Virus record (IMG/VR): IMGVR_UViG_3300023184_000293
Location: 1-37,625 of that record
Length of the DNA stretch: 37,625 bases
Origin: a virus
Direction: 5' to 3' (one strand)
In this document: positions 8,774-16,162 of the stretch, one piece after another
Position numbering within the stretch: position 1 is the first letter of the stretch
Layout of the letters: each line of letters opens with the position of its first letter
Notes under the pieces: model-generated
What the model saw: only the letters and a program-made list of their open reading frames with translations
Told to the model about the DNA's origin: nothing
Database searches by the model: none
Translations under genes and position numbers: made by a program

Positions 8774-8962
8774 ATGGTCATTTATCTACGTCACCCGGTT
8801 CACGGTACAAAAGTGGCTTGCGCTGAATTGGAAGCTGTTTACGATGAAAAAAACGGTTGGGTGAGGTATGATTTAGGTGATGTTGAACAACCTGCCACGG
8901 TAAACGAAATGAAACGTCCCCGTGGCAGGCCGCGAGTTGAGGTTGCTGAACTAGGAGCATAG
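8774..8962 (+). CDS. Small conserved phage protein (62 residues)
   Basis: A short protein with N-terminal beta strands (VIYLRHPVHGTKVAC), an acidic middle (EAVYDEKNGWVRYDLGD) and a basic tail (MKRPRGRPRVEV) that looks like an AT-hook (PRGRPR). The start lies two bases after the preceding stop with no good ribosome site, so it probably depends on coupled translation. Similar 'LRHPxHGTKVA ... NGWVRY' proteins occur beside gp4-like genes in podoviruses as far as I recall. Function unknown; DNA contact by the basic tail is only a suggestion. Confidence 0.7.
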   Translation: MVIYLRHPVHGTKVACAELEAVYDEKNGWVRYDLGDVEQPATVNEMKRPRGRPRVEVAELGA

Positions 8963-8965
8963 GGT

Positions 8966-9679
8966 ATGACCACATCTGCTGGCGACCAGATAAACGGGGC
9001 GTTGCGCCTGATTGGGATGTTGGCAGAAGGCGAAACACCTTCCGCAGCCACATCTCAGGATTCGCTGACTGCGCTCAATCAGATGATTGACTCATGGAAC
9101 ACTGAGCGTCTGTCAGTGTTCAGCACTCAAGATCAGGTGTTTACCTGGCCTGCCAGTATCCGCAGCCGCACACTAGGCCCATCGGGTGATTTTGTTGGCA
9201 ACAGGCCAATTTTGGTGGACGATGCTACCTACTTTCGGGACGCTGCCACCAACGTCAGCTACGGCATCAAGATCATCAATCAACAGCAGTATGATGGGAT
9301 TGCAGTCAAAACAGTGACTAGCACTTATCCACAGGTGTTGTGGATAAATATGTCGTATCCCGACATTGAAATGTATGTCTATCCAGTGCCGCTTCGTCCG
9401 CTGGAATGGCACTTTATTTCGGTTGAAGAATTGACACAGCCAGCAGTGCTGGCAACCACGTTGTCCTTCCCACCAGGCTACCTACGGGCCTTTAGGTTCA
9501 ACCTAGCTTGTGAGATTGCCGCTGAGTTTGGCGTTGAGCCAAGTCCACAAGTCTCACGCATTGCCATGACCTCCAAGCGCAACATTAAGCGCATCAACAA
9601 CCCTGACGATGTGATGGCGATGCCTTACGGCATAGTCGCCAATCGTCAACGCTACAACATTTACGCTGGGAATTTTTAA
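8966..9679 (+). CDS. Tail accessory factor / head-completion protein, P22 gp4-like
   Basis: A 237-residue protein starting MTTSAGDQINGALRLIGMLA with the helical N terminus of the P22_Tail-4 (gp4) family. The family sequence continues through LNQMIDSWNTERLSVF, TLGPSGDF, RPILVDDATYFRD, the YDGI motif and a C-terminal helix (LRFN/FNLACEIAAEFGV). gp4 binds the portal after packaging and forms the first ring of the tail tube. It is longer than P22 gp4 (166 residues) but typical of phage homologues with an added beta domain. It sits just before the gp10-like gene at 10350, which joins the same tail complex. Confidence 0.88.
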   Translation: MTTSAGDQINGALRLIGMLAEGETPSAATSQDSLTALNQMIDSWNTERLSVFSTQDQVFTWPASIRSRTLGPSGDFVGNRPILVDDATYFRDAATNVSYGIKIINQQQYDGIAVKTVTSTYPQVLWINMSYPDIEMYVYPVPLRPLEWHFISVEELTQPAVLATTLSFPPGYLRAFRFNLACEIAAEFGVEPSPQVSRIAMTSKRNIKRINNPDDVMAMPYGIVANRQRYNIYAGNF

Positions 9680-9681
9680 TC

Positions 9682-10350
9682 ATGACTACCGTTGCCATTT
9701 CTGGTCTGCCCGTTGCCACCGTCATCAACGCTGCCGACATTGTTCCTTTTGTCCAATCTGGCACAACCAAGAGCATCAGCAAGACTCTGCTGTTCACCAG
9801 CCCTGCATTGGTGACGCCTGCGCTGGGGACGGTTGCCAGTGGCAACATCAGTGCCTGTACCAGTACAAGCATGGTGTTGACCACACCTGTGCTTGGCACG
9901 GTAACTTCAGGAAATATCAGCGCCTGTACTAGCACCAGCATGGTTATGGTCACTCCAGTGCTTGGTGCAGCTACAGGAACAAGCCTAGCGGCAACTGGTG
10001 CAGTCACATCCTCTGGCACGGCAGGCGTAGGCTACGCAACAGGCGCTGGCGGTGCTGTTACCCAAGCAACCAGCCGCACAACAGGCGTGACGCTGAACAA
10101 AACAACTGGTGCTATCACCATGTTCAGCGCAGCAGGCACAACGACTGCGGCAACCTTTACCGTGACCAACAGCACCGTGGCGGCAACGGATGTAATCATC
10201 CTCAATCAAAAGTCAGGCACTGATCTGTACGATTTGATGGTGACAGCAGTGGCCGCAGGAAGTTTTAACCTGACATTCCGCACCACTGGCGGCACTACCA
10301 CTGAAACGCCGGTCTTTAACTTTGCCGTTATCAAAGCTGTAGCTGCTTAA
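9682..10350 (+). CDS. Fibre-like structural protein with internal repeats
   Basis: A 222-residue Thr/Ala/Ser/Val-rich protein. Residues 1-45 (VAISGLPVATVINAADIVPF) resemble the start of the 4792-5772 fibre gene. Residues 48-93 are two tandem 23-residue units that begin LGTVASGNISAC and LGTVTSGNISAC. Residues ~120-222 share the AVTQATS beta domain with the 8355 gene. The mosaic of repeats and beta domain suggests an elongated trimeric appendage. It lies between the gp4-like and gp10-like genes, so it may be a tail component or decoration. Its stop and the next start overlap (TAATG). Confidence 0.7.
   Translation: MTTVAISGLPVATVINAADIVPFVQSGTTKSISKTLLFTSPALVTPALGTVASGNISACTSTSMVLTTPVLGTVTSGNISACTSTSMVMVTPVLGAATGTSLAATGAVTSSGTAGVGYATGAGGAVTQATSRTTGVTLNKTTGAITMFSAAGTTTAATFTVTNSTVAATDVIILNQKSGTDLYDLMVTAVAAGSFNLTFRTTGGTTTETPVFNFAVIKAVAA
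9823..9960 (+). repeat. Two tandem 69-base units within the fibre-like gene
   Basis: Units 9823-9891 and 9892-9960 each encode a 23-residue segment (LGTV.SGNISACTSTSM, then V). Codons differ at many third positions, so the repeat is maintained at protein level and is not a recent DNA duplication. Confidence 0.75.
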
Positions 10351-12005
10351 TGAAATCGCCTATCCTTGGTTCGGCCTATGTTGCCCGTAGCGTCAATGCT
10401 GCGGACAACAGAATGGTCAACCTGTTCCCAGAAGTTATCCCAGACGGAGGGCAAACAGGCGGGTTTCTAAACCGGGCGCCTGGACTTGACTTGCTGGTGA
10501 CGGTTGGGACAGGGCCAATACGGGGCTTGTGGACGTTTGGCGGCGTTGGCTATGTGGTTAGTAACACTGAACTCTACAGCCTCACCACGGCCTATGTAGC
10601 CACCTTGCTGGGCACGGTAGTAGGTACTGGCCCGGTTAGCATGAGCGACAACGGAACTCAGTTGTTTATTGCAGCCAATGGGCCGGGTTACATCTACAAC
10701 AGCAGCACAGCAGTCTTTGCCCAGATTACTGACGTTGACTTTGCTGGCGCGGCTATAGTTGGCTACTTGGACGGCTACTTTGTTTTTACTCAGCCTGACA
10801 GCCAGATATTCTGGGTAACGCAACTGCTGGACGGTTCCTCCGTTGACCCGCTTGACTTTGCCAGTGCCGAGGGTTCGCCTGACGGCCTAGTCAGCATGAT
10901 TGTTGACCACGCACAAATTTGGTTGTTTGGCACTAACTCAGTCGAGGTCTGGTACGACTCTGGCGCTGCCGACTTTCCCATGACCCGCATCCAAGGCGCG
11001 TTCAATGAGATTGGCTGCGCTGCGGCCTTCTCTGTTGCCAAGCTGGACAACGGCATTTTTTGGTTGGGCGCAGATGCGCGAGGCCAGGGCATCGTCTACC
11101 GGGCCAATGGCTACACCGGCACTCGCGTTAGCACTCACGCCATTGAGTACGCCATTGCCCAGTACGGCAACATTTCTGACGCCATTGCCTACACTTACCA
11201 GCAAGAAGGCCATGCTTTCTATGTGCTGACATTCCCCACCGGCAACGCCACTTGGGTTTACGATGTGTCCACCCAAGCCTGGCACGAACGGGCTGGGTTT
11301 GACAACGGCCTGTTTATGCGCCACAGGTCAAACTGCCAGATGGCGTTTAACAGCCAAATTGTGCTGGGCGACTACGAGAACGGCAACATTTACGCTTTTG
11401 ACTTGGATGTGTACTCCGACAACGGTGACATCCAAAAGTGGTTGCGCTCATGGAGGGCGTTGCCAACAAACCAAAACAACCTCAAGCGCACAGCCCACCA
11501 TACCTTGCAGCTTGACGCTGAAACAGGCGTAGGGCTGGGCATCACGCCAGAGCAAACTGCTGACGGCATCCTTACTGAGTTGGCAAACGTCCCAGCAGCA
11601 GGCCCAAGCTACCAACTAATTGCCGAGTTTGATTGGCAGTATTTAACAACCGAGTCGGGCTTTGAAATTACTACCGAAGCTGGCGATGGTTTTGAATCGC
11701 TAGTAACCTTTGCTTATTCTGGGCCTGATACGGCTGGCGCTGAGATTGTTACTGAGCAATTCCCAGCCACACCAGGCTATGACCCGCAATGTATGCTGCG
11801 CTGGAGCGACGATGGCGGTCACACTTGGTCAAGTGAGCATTGGGCCAGCATGGGCAAAATTGGTGAGTACGGCTACCGCACGTTCTGGCGGCGTCTTGGC
11901 ATGACAGTCAAGCTGCGAGATCGGGTTTACGAGGTCAGCGGCACTGACCCGGTAAAAATTGCCATTATGGGCGCTGAGTTGGTGCTAAGTCCAACGTCAA
12001 GTTGA
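10350..12005 (+). CDS. Packaged DNA stabilization protein, P22 gp10-like
   Basis: A 551-residue protein of the Phage_stabilise (P22 gp10) family. It starts MKSPILGSAYVARSVNAADN, then RMVNLFPEVIPDGG and FLNRAPGL, the hallmark opening of the family. It continues with repeated beta-propeller-like segments (GLWTFGGVGYVVS, WLFGTNSVEVWYDSG, FWLGADARGQGIVYR, HAFYVLTFP, WVYDVSTQAWHER). In P22, gp10 forms the hexameric hub below gp4 that plugs the tail and anchors the spikes and needle. It is somewhat longer than the P22 protein (472). Translation begins in a TAATG overlap with the upstream gene. Confidence 0.9.
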   Translation: MKSPILGSAYVARSVNAADNRMVNLFPEVIPDGGQTGGFLNRAPGLDLLVTVGTGPIRGLWTFGGVGYVVSNTELYSLTTAYVATLLGTVVGTGPVSMSDNGTQLFIAANGPGYIYNSSTAVFAQITDVDFAGAAIVGYLDGYFVFTQPDSQIFWVTQLLDGSSVDPLDFASAEGSPDGLVSMIVDHAQIWLFGTNSVEVWYDSGAADFPMTRIQGAFNEIGCAAAFSVAKLDNGIFWLGADARGQGIVYRANGYTGTRVSTHAIEYAIAQYGNISDAIAYTYQQEGHAFYVLTFPTGNATWVYDVSTQAWHERAGFDNGLFMRHRSNCQMAFNSQIVLGDYENGNIYAFDLDVYSDNGDIQKWLRSWRALPTNQNNLKRTAHHTLQLDAETGVGLGITPEQTADGILTELANVPAAGPSYQLIAEFDWQYLTTESGFEITTEAGDGFESLVTFAYSGPDTAGAEIVTEQFPATPGYDPQCMLRWSDDGGHTWSSEHWASMGKIGEYGYRTFWRRLGMTVKLRDRVYEVSGTDPVKIAIMGAELVLSPTSS

Positions 12006-12006
12006 T

Positions 12007-12735
12007 ATGGCAGACATCACCCAAATCCCTGCGCCTCGGGTTGCTTTTACCCAAGACGGGCAGATCACGACCCAATGGTTTCGTTGGCTGAACAACGTCT
12101 ACACCATCACCGGCTCTGGCCTTGGCATCACGCCAGTAATCAACGGCGGCACGGGGCTGGGCACGATTCCGACCAACGGCAAGCTGCTGATCGGCAATGG
12201 CACAGGTTACACGCTGAACACTCTAACTGCTGGCACAGGCATCACTGTGACCAACGGAGCGGGGACGATAACCGTTACCAACAGCCTGCCGGACTTGACT
12301 GTGGTGCTGACGGGCGCAGGCACCACGGTGGTTACTGGAACGTACCCAAGTTTTACAATTACCAGCAACGATGCGTTTGTAGGCACGGTTACGTCAGTAG
12401 GCGGCACTGGCACGGTCAATGGCATCACGCTGACAGGCACGGTCACTACTGCTGGCAACTTGACGCTTGGCGGTACGCTCAGTGGGGTTAGTCTGACTAC
12501 GCAAGTCAGTGGGACATTACCTATAGCAAATGGCGGTACGGGTACAACTTCTACAACTTTTGCTAGTCTGACAACCAATGTATCTGGTATCCTGCCTATA
12601 GCAAACGGCGGGACAGGCACTTCCACGGCTGGCGTTAGCGCCACCATCGTGACTGCTAAACTGACCGCACTCGGCGCAAACGGCAGCATGACTTTTACAA
12701 ACGGTTTGCTTACGGCGCAGACTCCTGCAACTTAG
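12007..12735 (+). CDS. Tail fibre / needle-position protein with NGGTGT repeats
   Basis: A 242-residue protein starting one base after the gp10-like stop. The first ~40 residues (FTQDGQITTQWFRWLNNVYT) form a phage fibre N-terminal motif. The rest is Gly/Thr/Val repeats including INGGTGLGT, then two copies of (G/S)xLPIANGGTGT near residues 170-205. The VxNGGTG motif is typical of collar and fibre shafts. In P22 the tail needle gp26 follows gp10, but this protein is beta-repeat rich and not helical, so it is not a simple needle homologue. A distal fibre or tip protein is the best guess. Confidence 0.72.
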   Translation: MADITQIPAPRVAFTQDGQITTQWFRWLNNVYTITGSGLGITPVINGGTGLGTIPTNGKLLIGNGTGYTLNTLTAGTGITVTNGAGTITVTNSLPDLTVVLTGAGTTVVTGTYPSFTITSNDAFVGTVTSVGGTGTVNGITLTGTVTTAGNLTLGGTLSGVSLTTQVSGTLPIANGGTGTTSTTFASLTTNVSGILPIANGGTGTSTAGVSATIVTAKLTALGANGSMTFTNGLLTAQTPAT

Positions 12736-12740
12736 GGTAG

Positions 12741-13199
12741 ATGATGCCAGTAATGTCTGCTCAATGGCAAGAAGACAGCAAGGCCAACAAACAGCGTTGG
12801 TTTTTAGGCCATCAAGACGCCATTGACTTTGTGAACTGTTTTTTTGATGCGGTCGAGTTGTGGGACGATCTGATTGACAAGGACGTTGAAGTCTTGGACG
12901 AACACGTTAACCGGGCTTTTTTGTCGTTGATGTTTGTGCTACCCGCCAACCGCTGGTTTGTGGCAAACTACAACTACTACCAGCCTTTAATCATGGCGTC
13001 GATTAACGGGTTCCATGATGCAAATGAGATGAGCAAAAGTGACAAAAAACATCTGAGGAACTTGGCGTTTCACATCCGCAATTTTGGGATTGAGATACAT
13101 ATTGCCACCGCATTTTTGATTGGTGGTTTTGAGCATATGCGTAAGGTGTCCCGCGAAATCCGCGAGTTCTACGCTTTTGAGGAGTTTGAAAATGCCTGA
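12741..13199 (+). CDS. Conserved phage protein of unknown function, helical
   Basis: A 152-residue, Trp/Phe/His-rich, mostly helical protein. It contains GHQDAIDFVNCFFDAVELWD followed by DLIDKDV, then RWFVANYNYYQPLIM, HDANEMSKSDKKHLRNLAFH and a C-terminal helix. The DD-x-I-D cluster superficially recalls isoprenoid-synthase Asp motifs, but the protein is too short and lacks the second motif, so I do not claim that. Starts at 12741 and 12753 are both possible. It sits between the fibre gene and the ejection genes and overlaps the next gene by 8 bases. Function not recognised. Confidence 0.7.
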   Translation: MMPVMSAQWQEDSKANKQRWFLGHQDAIDFVNCFFDAVELWDDLIDKDVEVLDEHVNRAFLSLMFVLPANRWFVANYNYYQPLIMASINGFHDANEMSKSDKKHLRNLAFHIRNFGIEIHIATAFLIGGFEHMRKVSREIREFYAFEEFENA

Positions 13200-14133
13200 T
13201 CCAGTAACAGGGGTAAGCGCAGGAGCATCGCTACTTGGCGGCTACCTATCTTCTAGAGGTCAACAGCAAGCTGCGGCAACTGGCGCGGAAGCAGCTACAA
13301 CGGCTGCTGGAATACAAAGTGATGCGGCTAGAGAAGCACTTAGGCTGCAAAGGCAACTTGCTGACGAGCAGGTACTGAGAAACGCGCCGACCGTACAAGC
13401 TGGTGATACTGCCAGAAACCGAATGTTGGATTTGATAGGCTTGAGTGGCAGGACGGGTGCTGCTGGCTATGGCTCGGCTAACCAGCCATTTAGCATGGCG
13501 GGGTTTGACCCTAACTCGCTGATGCGTAACTTTGGCGCGGCAGATTTCCAGACTGACCCTGGCTACAACTTTCGTCTAAGCGAAGGCTTAAAGGCTATTG
13601 ATCGGCAAGCCGCTGCTAGAGGTGGGATGATGTCTGGTGCAGCCCTAAAAGCCGCAGGGCGCTATGGACAAGATGTAGCCTCGCAAGAGTACGGCAATGC
13701 TTTTAATCGTTTCCAAACCAACAGAGCCAGCCAAGCAGGACTTTTTGCAGATGCTTACAACCGCGACCGAACACGCCAAATGGACGAGTACGGACGTTTA
13801 AGTGACTTTACAAACAGGGGTTTAAACGCTGCCAATAACACAGGCGCAAACCAAGCTGCCTATGGAACAAACGCTGCTAACCTGATAAGCCAGGGCGCAC
13901 AGGCAATGGGCCAAGGCGTCCTTGGCGCTGGGCAATCAACGGCTGCTGGGCAGTTAGGCGGCGGCAGGACGGCACAGTCTGCCATAGACGCTGCGCTTCA
14001 AGGATACCAAAACAACCAGATGATGAATTTGTTTAGACAATCATCGTATGCCCCACAACAAGCTGCATACGCTCCACAACAAAATGCGCCTTACGACCCA
14101 TACAGCAGGTTTGGCTATGGAACAAATGCTTAG
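13192..14133 (+). CDS. DNA transfer / ejection protein (internal virion protein, P22 gp7-like role)
   Basis: A 313-residue, Ala/Gly/Gln-rich protein. The chosen ATG at 13192 has GAGGAG 6-11 bases upstream; the frame is open further upstream but that part only shadows the previous gene. A short Gly-rich helix (GASLLGGYLSS) near the N terminus could insert into membrane. The centre, FGAADFQTDPGYNFRLSEGL followed by KAIDRQAAARGGMMSGAALK, AAGRYGQDVASQEYGNAFNRF, is a strongly conserved phage DNA-transfer motif. Such proteins are packaged in the head and ejected to build the periplasmic channel. It starts the ejection cluster, with two large partners downstream. Confidence 0.85.
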   Translation: MPDPVTGVSAGASLLGGYLSSRGQQQAAATGAEAATTAAGIQSDAAREALRLQRQLADEQVLRNAPTVQAGDTARNRMLDLIGLSGRTGAAGYGSANQPFSMAGFDPNSLMRNFGAADFQTDPGYNFRLSEGLKAIDRQAAARGGMMSGAALKAAGRYGQDVASQEYGNAFNRFQTNRASQAGLFADAYNRDRTRQMDEYGRLSDFTNRGLNAANNTGANQAAYGTNAANLISQGAQAMGQGVLGAGQSTAAGQLGGGRTAQSAIDAALQGYQNNQMMNLFRQSSYAPQQAAYAPQQNAPYDPYSRFGYGTNA

Positions 14134-14142
14134 GAACTAATT

Positions 14143-16161
14143 ATGGCAACGCTTAACGAAATGATAGCGCAAGGAGCGCAGTTCTATACCCCTGATCCAG
14201 CAGCGCAGTACAACAAGATGGCGCAGATGCAGAAGTATCAGCAAGAGAATGAACTTGCCAAAATGCAGATGGAAGAGTACGGACGGGCACGACAAGAGAG
14301 CAATGCCTTGCGCCAGTTCTTGCCGGGTCTTAACGAAAGCAACCGCAGTCAGTTGCTGGGCTATGGCGCAGCGGGACAGGGCGTTTACAAAGCGTTGGCT
14401 GAAGGGGGTAAAGAACAACGGTTATCGGAACAAGCAGTTTCGCAAACCGCGCTGCACAAATCTAACATTTTGAAAAATGCTGTTGAGCAAACCAGAAATG
14501 CAGTTGCGGGAATAGACCCAACTGACGTAGAAAGTTACGCAGCACTTCGTACAGGCGTTTTGACTCAGTATCCAGAACTTACACCGTATATGCCTGCCGC
14601 ATGGGACGCAAACGTCAAGCAAAGACTGATTACTACCGCTGCTAGTGTGTTGGAAGGGCAAAAGCCTAGGCCACCTGTTATTTTAAGCCCTGGGCAAATG
14701 GCTATCCCAGGTAATGACCCGAGGTTAATGGGAACTGGTGTAACTGCGCCAGCGGCAGCACCTGTTGCAAAAGCAGAACCTACAACCAACGAAATAACAA
14801 ACGCAAAAGCAATAGCGTTGGGAGTGGGCATAGAGGGTTCGCCTGAGTTTAATGAAAGATTTCAAACTGAACTTGCAAAATTAACAGATAAGAAAGTTCC
14901 CGTAGCCGCAGAACCCACTACACCAGAAATAAAAAATGCAATGGCATTAGCCTTGGGAGCAGGCCCGGTAGGCTCGTTTGCTTACAACGACAGATTACAA
15001 AAAGAACTTACAAGATTGACAACTAAAGCTGAACCTGTAACTGCTCCACAGGCACTTACAACCGAAGAAAGAAATGCACGGGCAATTGCATTAGGCGCAG
15101 GCCCAGAGGGTTCGGATGCGTTTAACGCTGCATTACGCACAGAAATTTCAAGGATGACCGCAAAACCTGCTGCTGCCGTAACAGCACCAGAACCCACAAC
15201 CAATGAAATTAAAAACGCTAAAGCAATTGCATTAGGATCAGGCCCAGAGGGTTCTTTTGCATACAACGACAGAATGCAAAAAGAACTTGCAAGATTAACA
15301 GCTAAAACTGAACCTATAACCGCAGCGCCAGCACCTACTCCAGAAATGAAAAATGCAGATTCGTTTGCGCGGTTAAAAGGCGAACCGGGTACGCCTGCGT
15401 ACAACAAAGAATATATTGCACGAATGGAGAAATTTACGGCTAAATCTAGCGGTGGTGGTGAGGGGGGTGGAACGGCAGTGCCTAAAGCGCCATCTGGTTA
15501 TCGTTTTAATAAAGCTGGCGATTTGGAACCTATCCCTGGTGGCCCAGCGGCAGGTAAACCTCTGACAGATTTGCAAAAACAAGGACTTAAAAAAGACTTT
15601 GCCGCTGACACATCTAAAATTAAAGCAGCAGTAGACACAGCCGATGAAATGGAAAAGTTAACTGATGATTTAGTTGGCAATACAGATAAAAAAATAAAAC
15701 CACATCCGGGTCTTAGCGGCATTACGGGATATCAAGGTTTGCTGGCATCTTTTCCAGAAAGCCCGGTTACATCTGGTAATGCAGCCAAAGCAGAACAAAA
15801 GTTGGAAACTTTTAAAGGAAAAATTAAAGCATTGGGTAGGTCAATTGCGTCTTTAGATGGAAAACTTGGCAATATGGCTGTTCAAGAATGGCAAATGGTT
15901 TCTGACTCTGTTCAAGCAATTAAACCAACTGCTGGGAATCTTGAGGAGCAAATGCGTGACGCCGTTCGGCAAGCCCGTTTACTTGCTAAAAATCTTCGAG
16001 ATAAATTTGACCTTACTTACGAAGACACAACACCAGCAGCCGCACCCAGCAGACCAGCGGCTGCTGCACTTGCGCCAGCAGATAAGCAGGCGTTAGATTG
16101 GGCAAACGCTAACCCAAAAGATCCTCGCTCACTTCAAATCAAACAGCGTTTAGGACAATGA
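14143..16161 (+). CDS. Internal virion / ejection protein with tandem repeats
   Basis: A 672-residue protein. The first ~150 residues are helical and Gln-rich (EMIAQGAQFYTPDPAAQYNK, then coiled-coil-like heptads). Residues ~212-435 consist of about five imperfect ~43-45-residue repeats, each with a core E-x-x-N-A-x-A-(I/L)-A-L-G-x-G-x-x-G-S plus F-N/Y-N-(E/D)-R and E(L/I)xxLTxK. A Gly/Pro linker follows, then a helical C-terminal part with PHPGLSGITGYQGLLASFP and LRDKFDLTYED. Its position between two ejection proteins suggests a packaged, ejected protein. No enzymatic domain is visible. Length and repeats make a P22 gp20/gp16-like role plausible. Confidence 0.75.
   Translation: MATLNEMIAQGAQFYTPDPAAQYNKMAQMQKYQQENELAKMQMEEYGRARQESNALRQFLPGLNESNRSQLLGYGAAGQGVYKALAEGGKEQRLSEQAVSQTALHKSNILKNAVEQTRNAVAGIDPTDVESYAALRTGVLTQYPELTPYMPAAWDANVKQRLITTAASVLEGQKPRPPVILSPGQMAIPGNDPRLMGTGVTAPAAAPVAKAEPTTNEITNAKAIALGVGIEGSPEFNERFQTELAKLTDKKVPVAAEPTTPEIKNAMALALGAGPVGSFAYNDRLQKELTRLTTKAEPVTAPQALTTEERNARAIALGAGPEGSDAFNAALRTEISRMTAKPAAAVTAPEPTTNEIKNAKAIALGSGPEGSFAYNDRMQKELARLTAKTEPITAAPAPTPEMKNADSFARLKGEPGTPAYNKEYIARMEKFTAKSSGGGEGGGTAVPKAPSGYRFNKAGDLEPIPGGPAAGKPLTDLQKQGLKKDFAADTSKIKAAVDTADEMEKLTDDLVGNTDKKIKPHPGLSGITGYQGLLASFPESPVTSGNAAKAEQKLETFKGKIKALGRSIASLDGKLGNMAVQEWQMVSDSVQAIKPTAGNLEEQMRDAVRQARLLAKNLRDKFDLTYEDTTPAAAPSRPAAAALAPADKQALDWANANPKDPRSLQIKQRLGQ
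14776..15440 (+). repeat. About five imperfect ~135-base coding repeats
   Basis: The repeats encode EPTTNEI/EPTTPEI/LTTEERN/EPTTNEI/APTPEMK starts, then (K/R)NAxAxALGxGPxGS or its decayed fifth form (FARLKGEPGTPAYNKEY). Units 2 and 4 are closest to each other (both contain GPxGSFAYNDR.QKEL.RLT.K). Variation is mostly in codons and linkers. Confidence 0.8.
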
Positions 16162-16162
16162 C

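Noticed and set aside
9594-10019. 141-residue minus-strand ORF
   Set aside because: Shadow of the repeat-rich fibre gene at 9682; its repeats simply mirror that gene's two tandem units.
12207-12689. 160-residue minus-strand ORF opposite the fibre gene
   Set aside because: Val/Pro/Thr low-complexity mirror of the Gly/Thr repeats; no ribosome site and no family motif.
12741-13199. Isoprenoid-synthase-like Asp motif (WDDLIDKD)
   Set aside because: Protein is only 152 residues and has no second Asp-rich motif; most likely a chance match.
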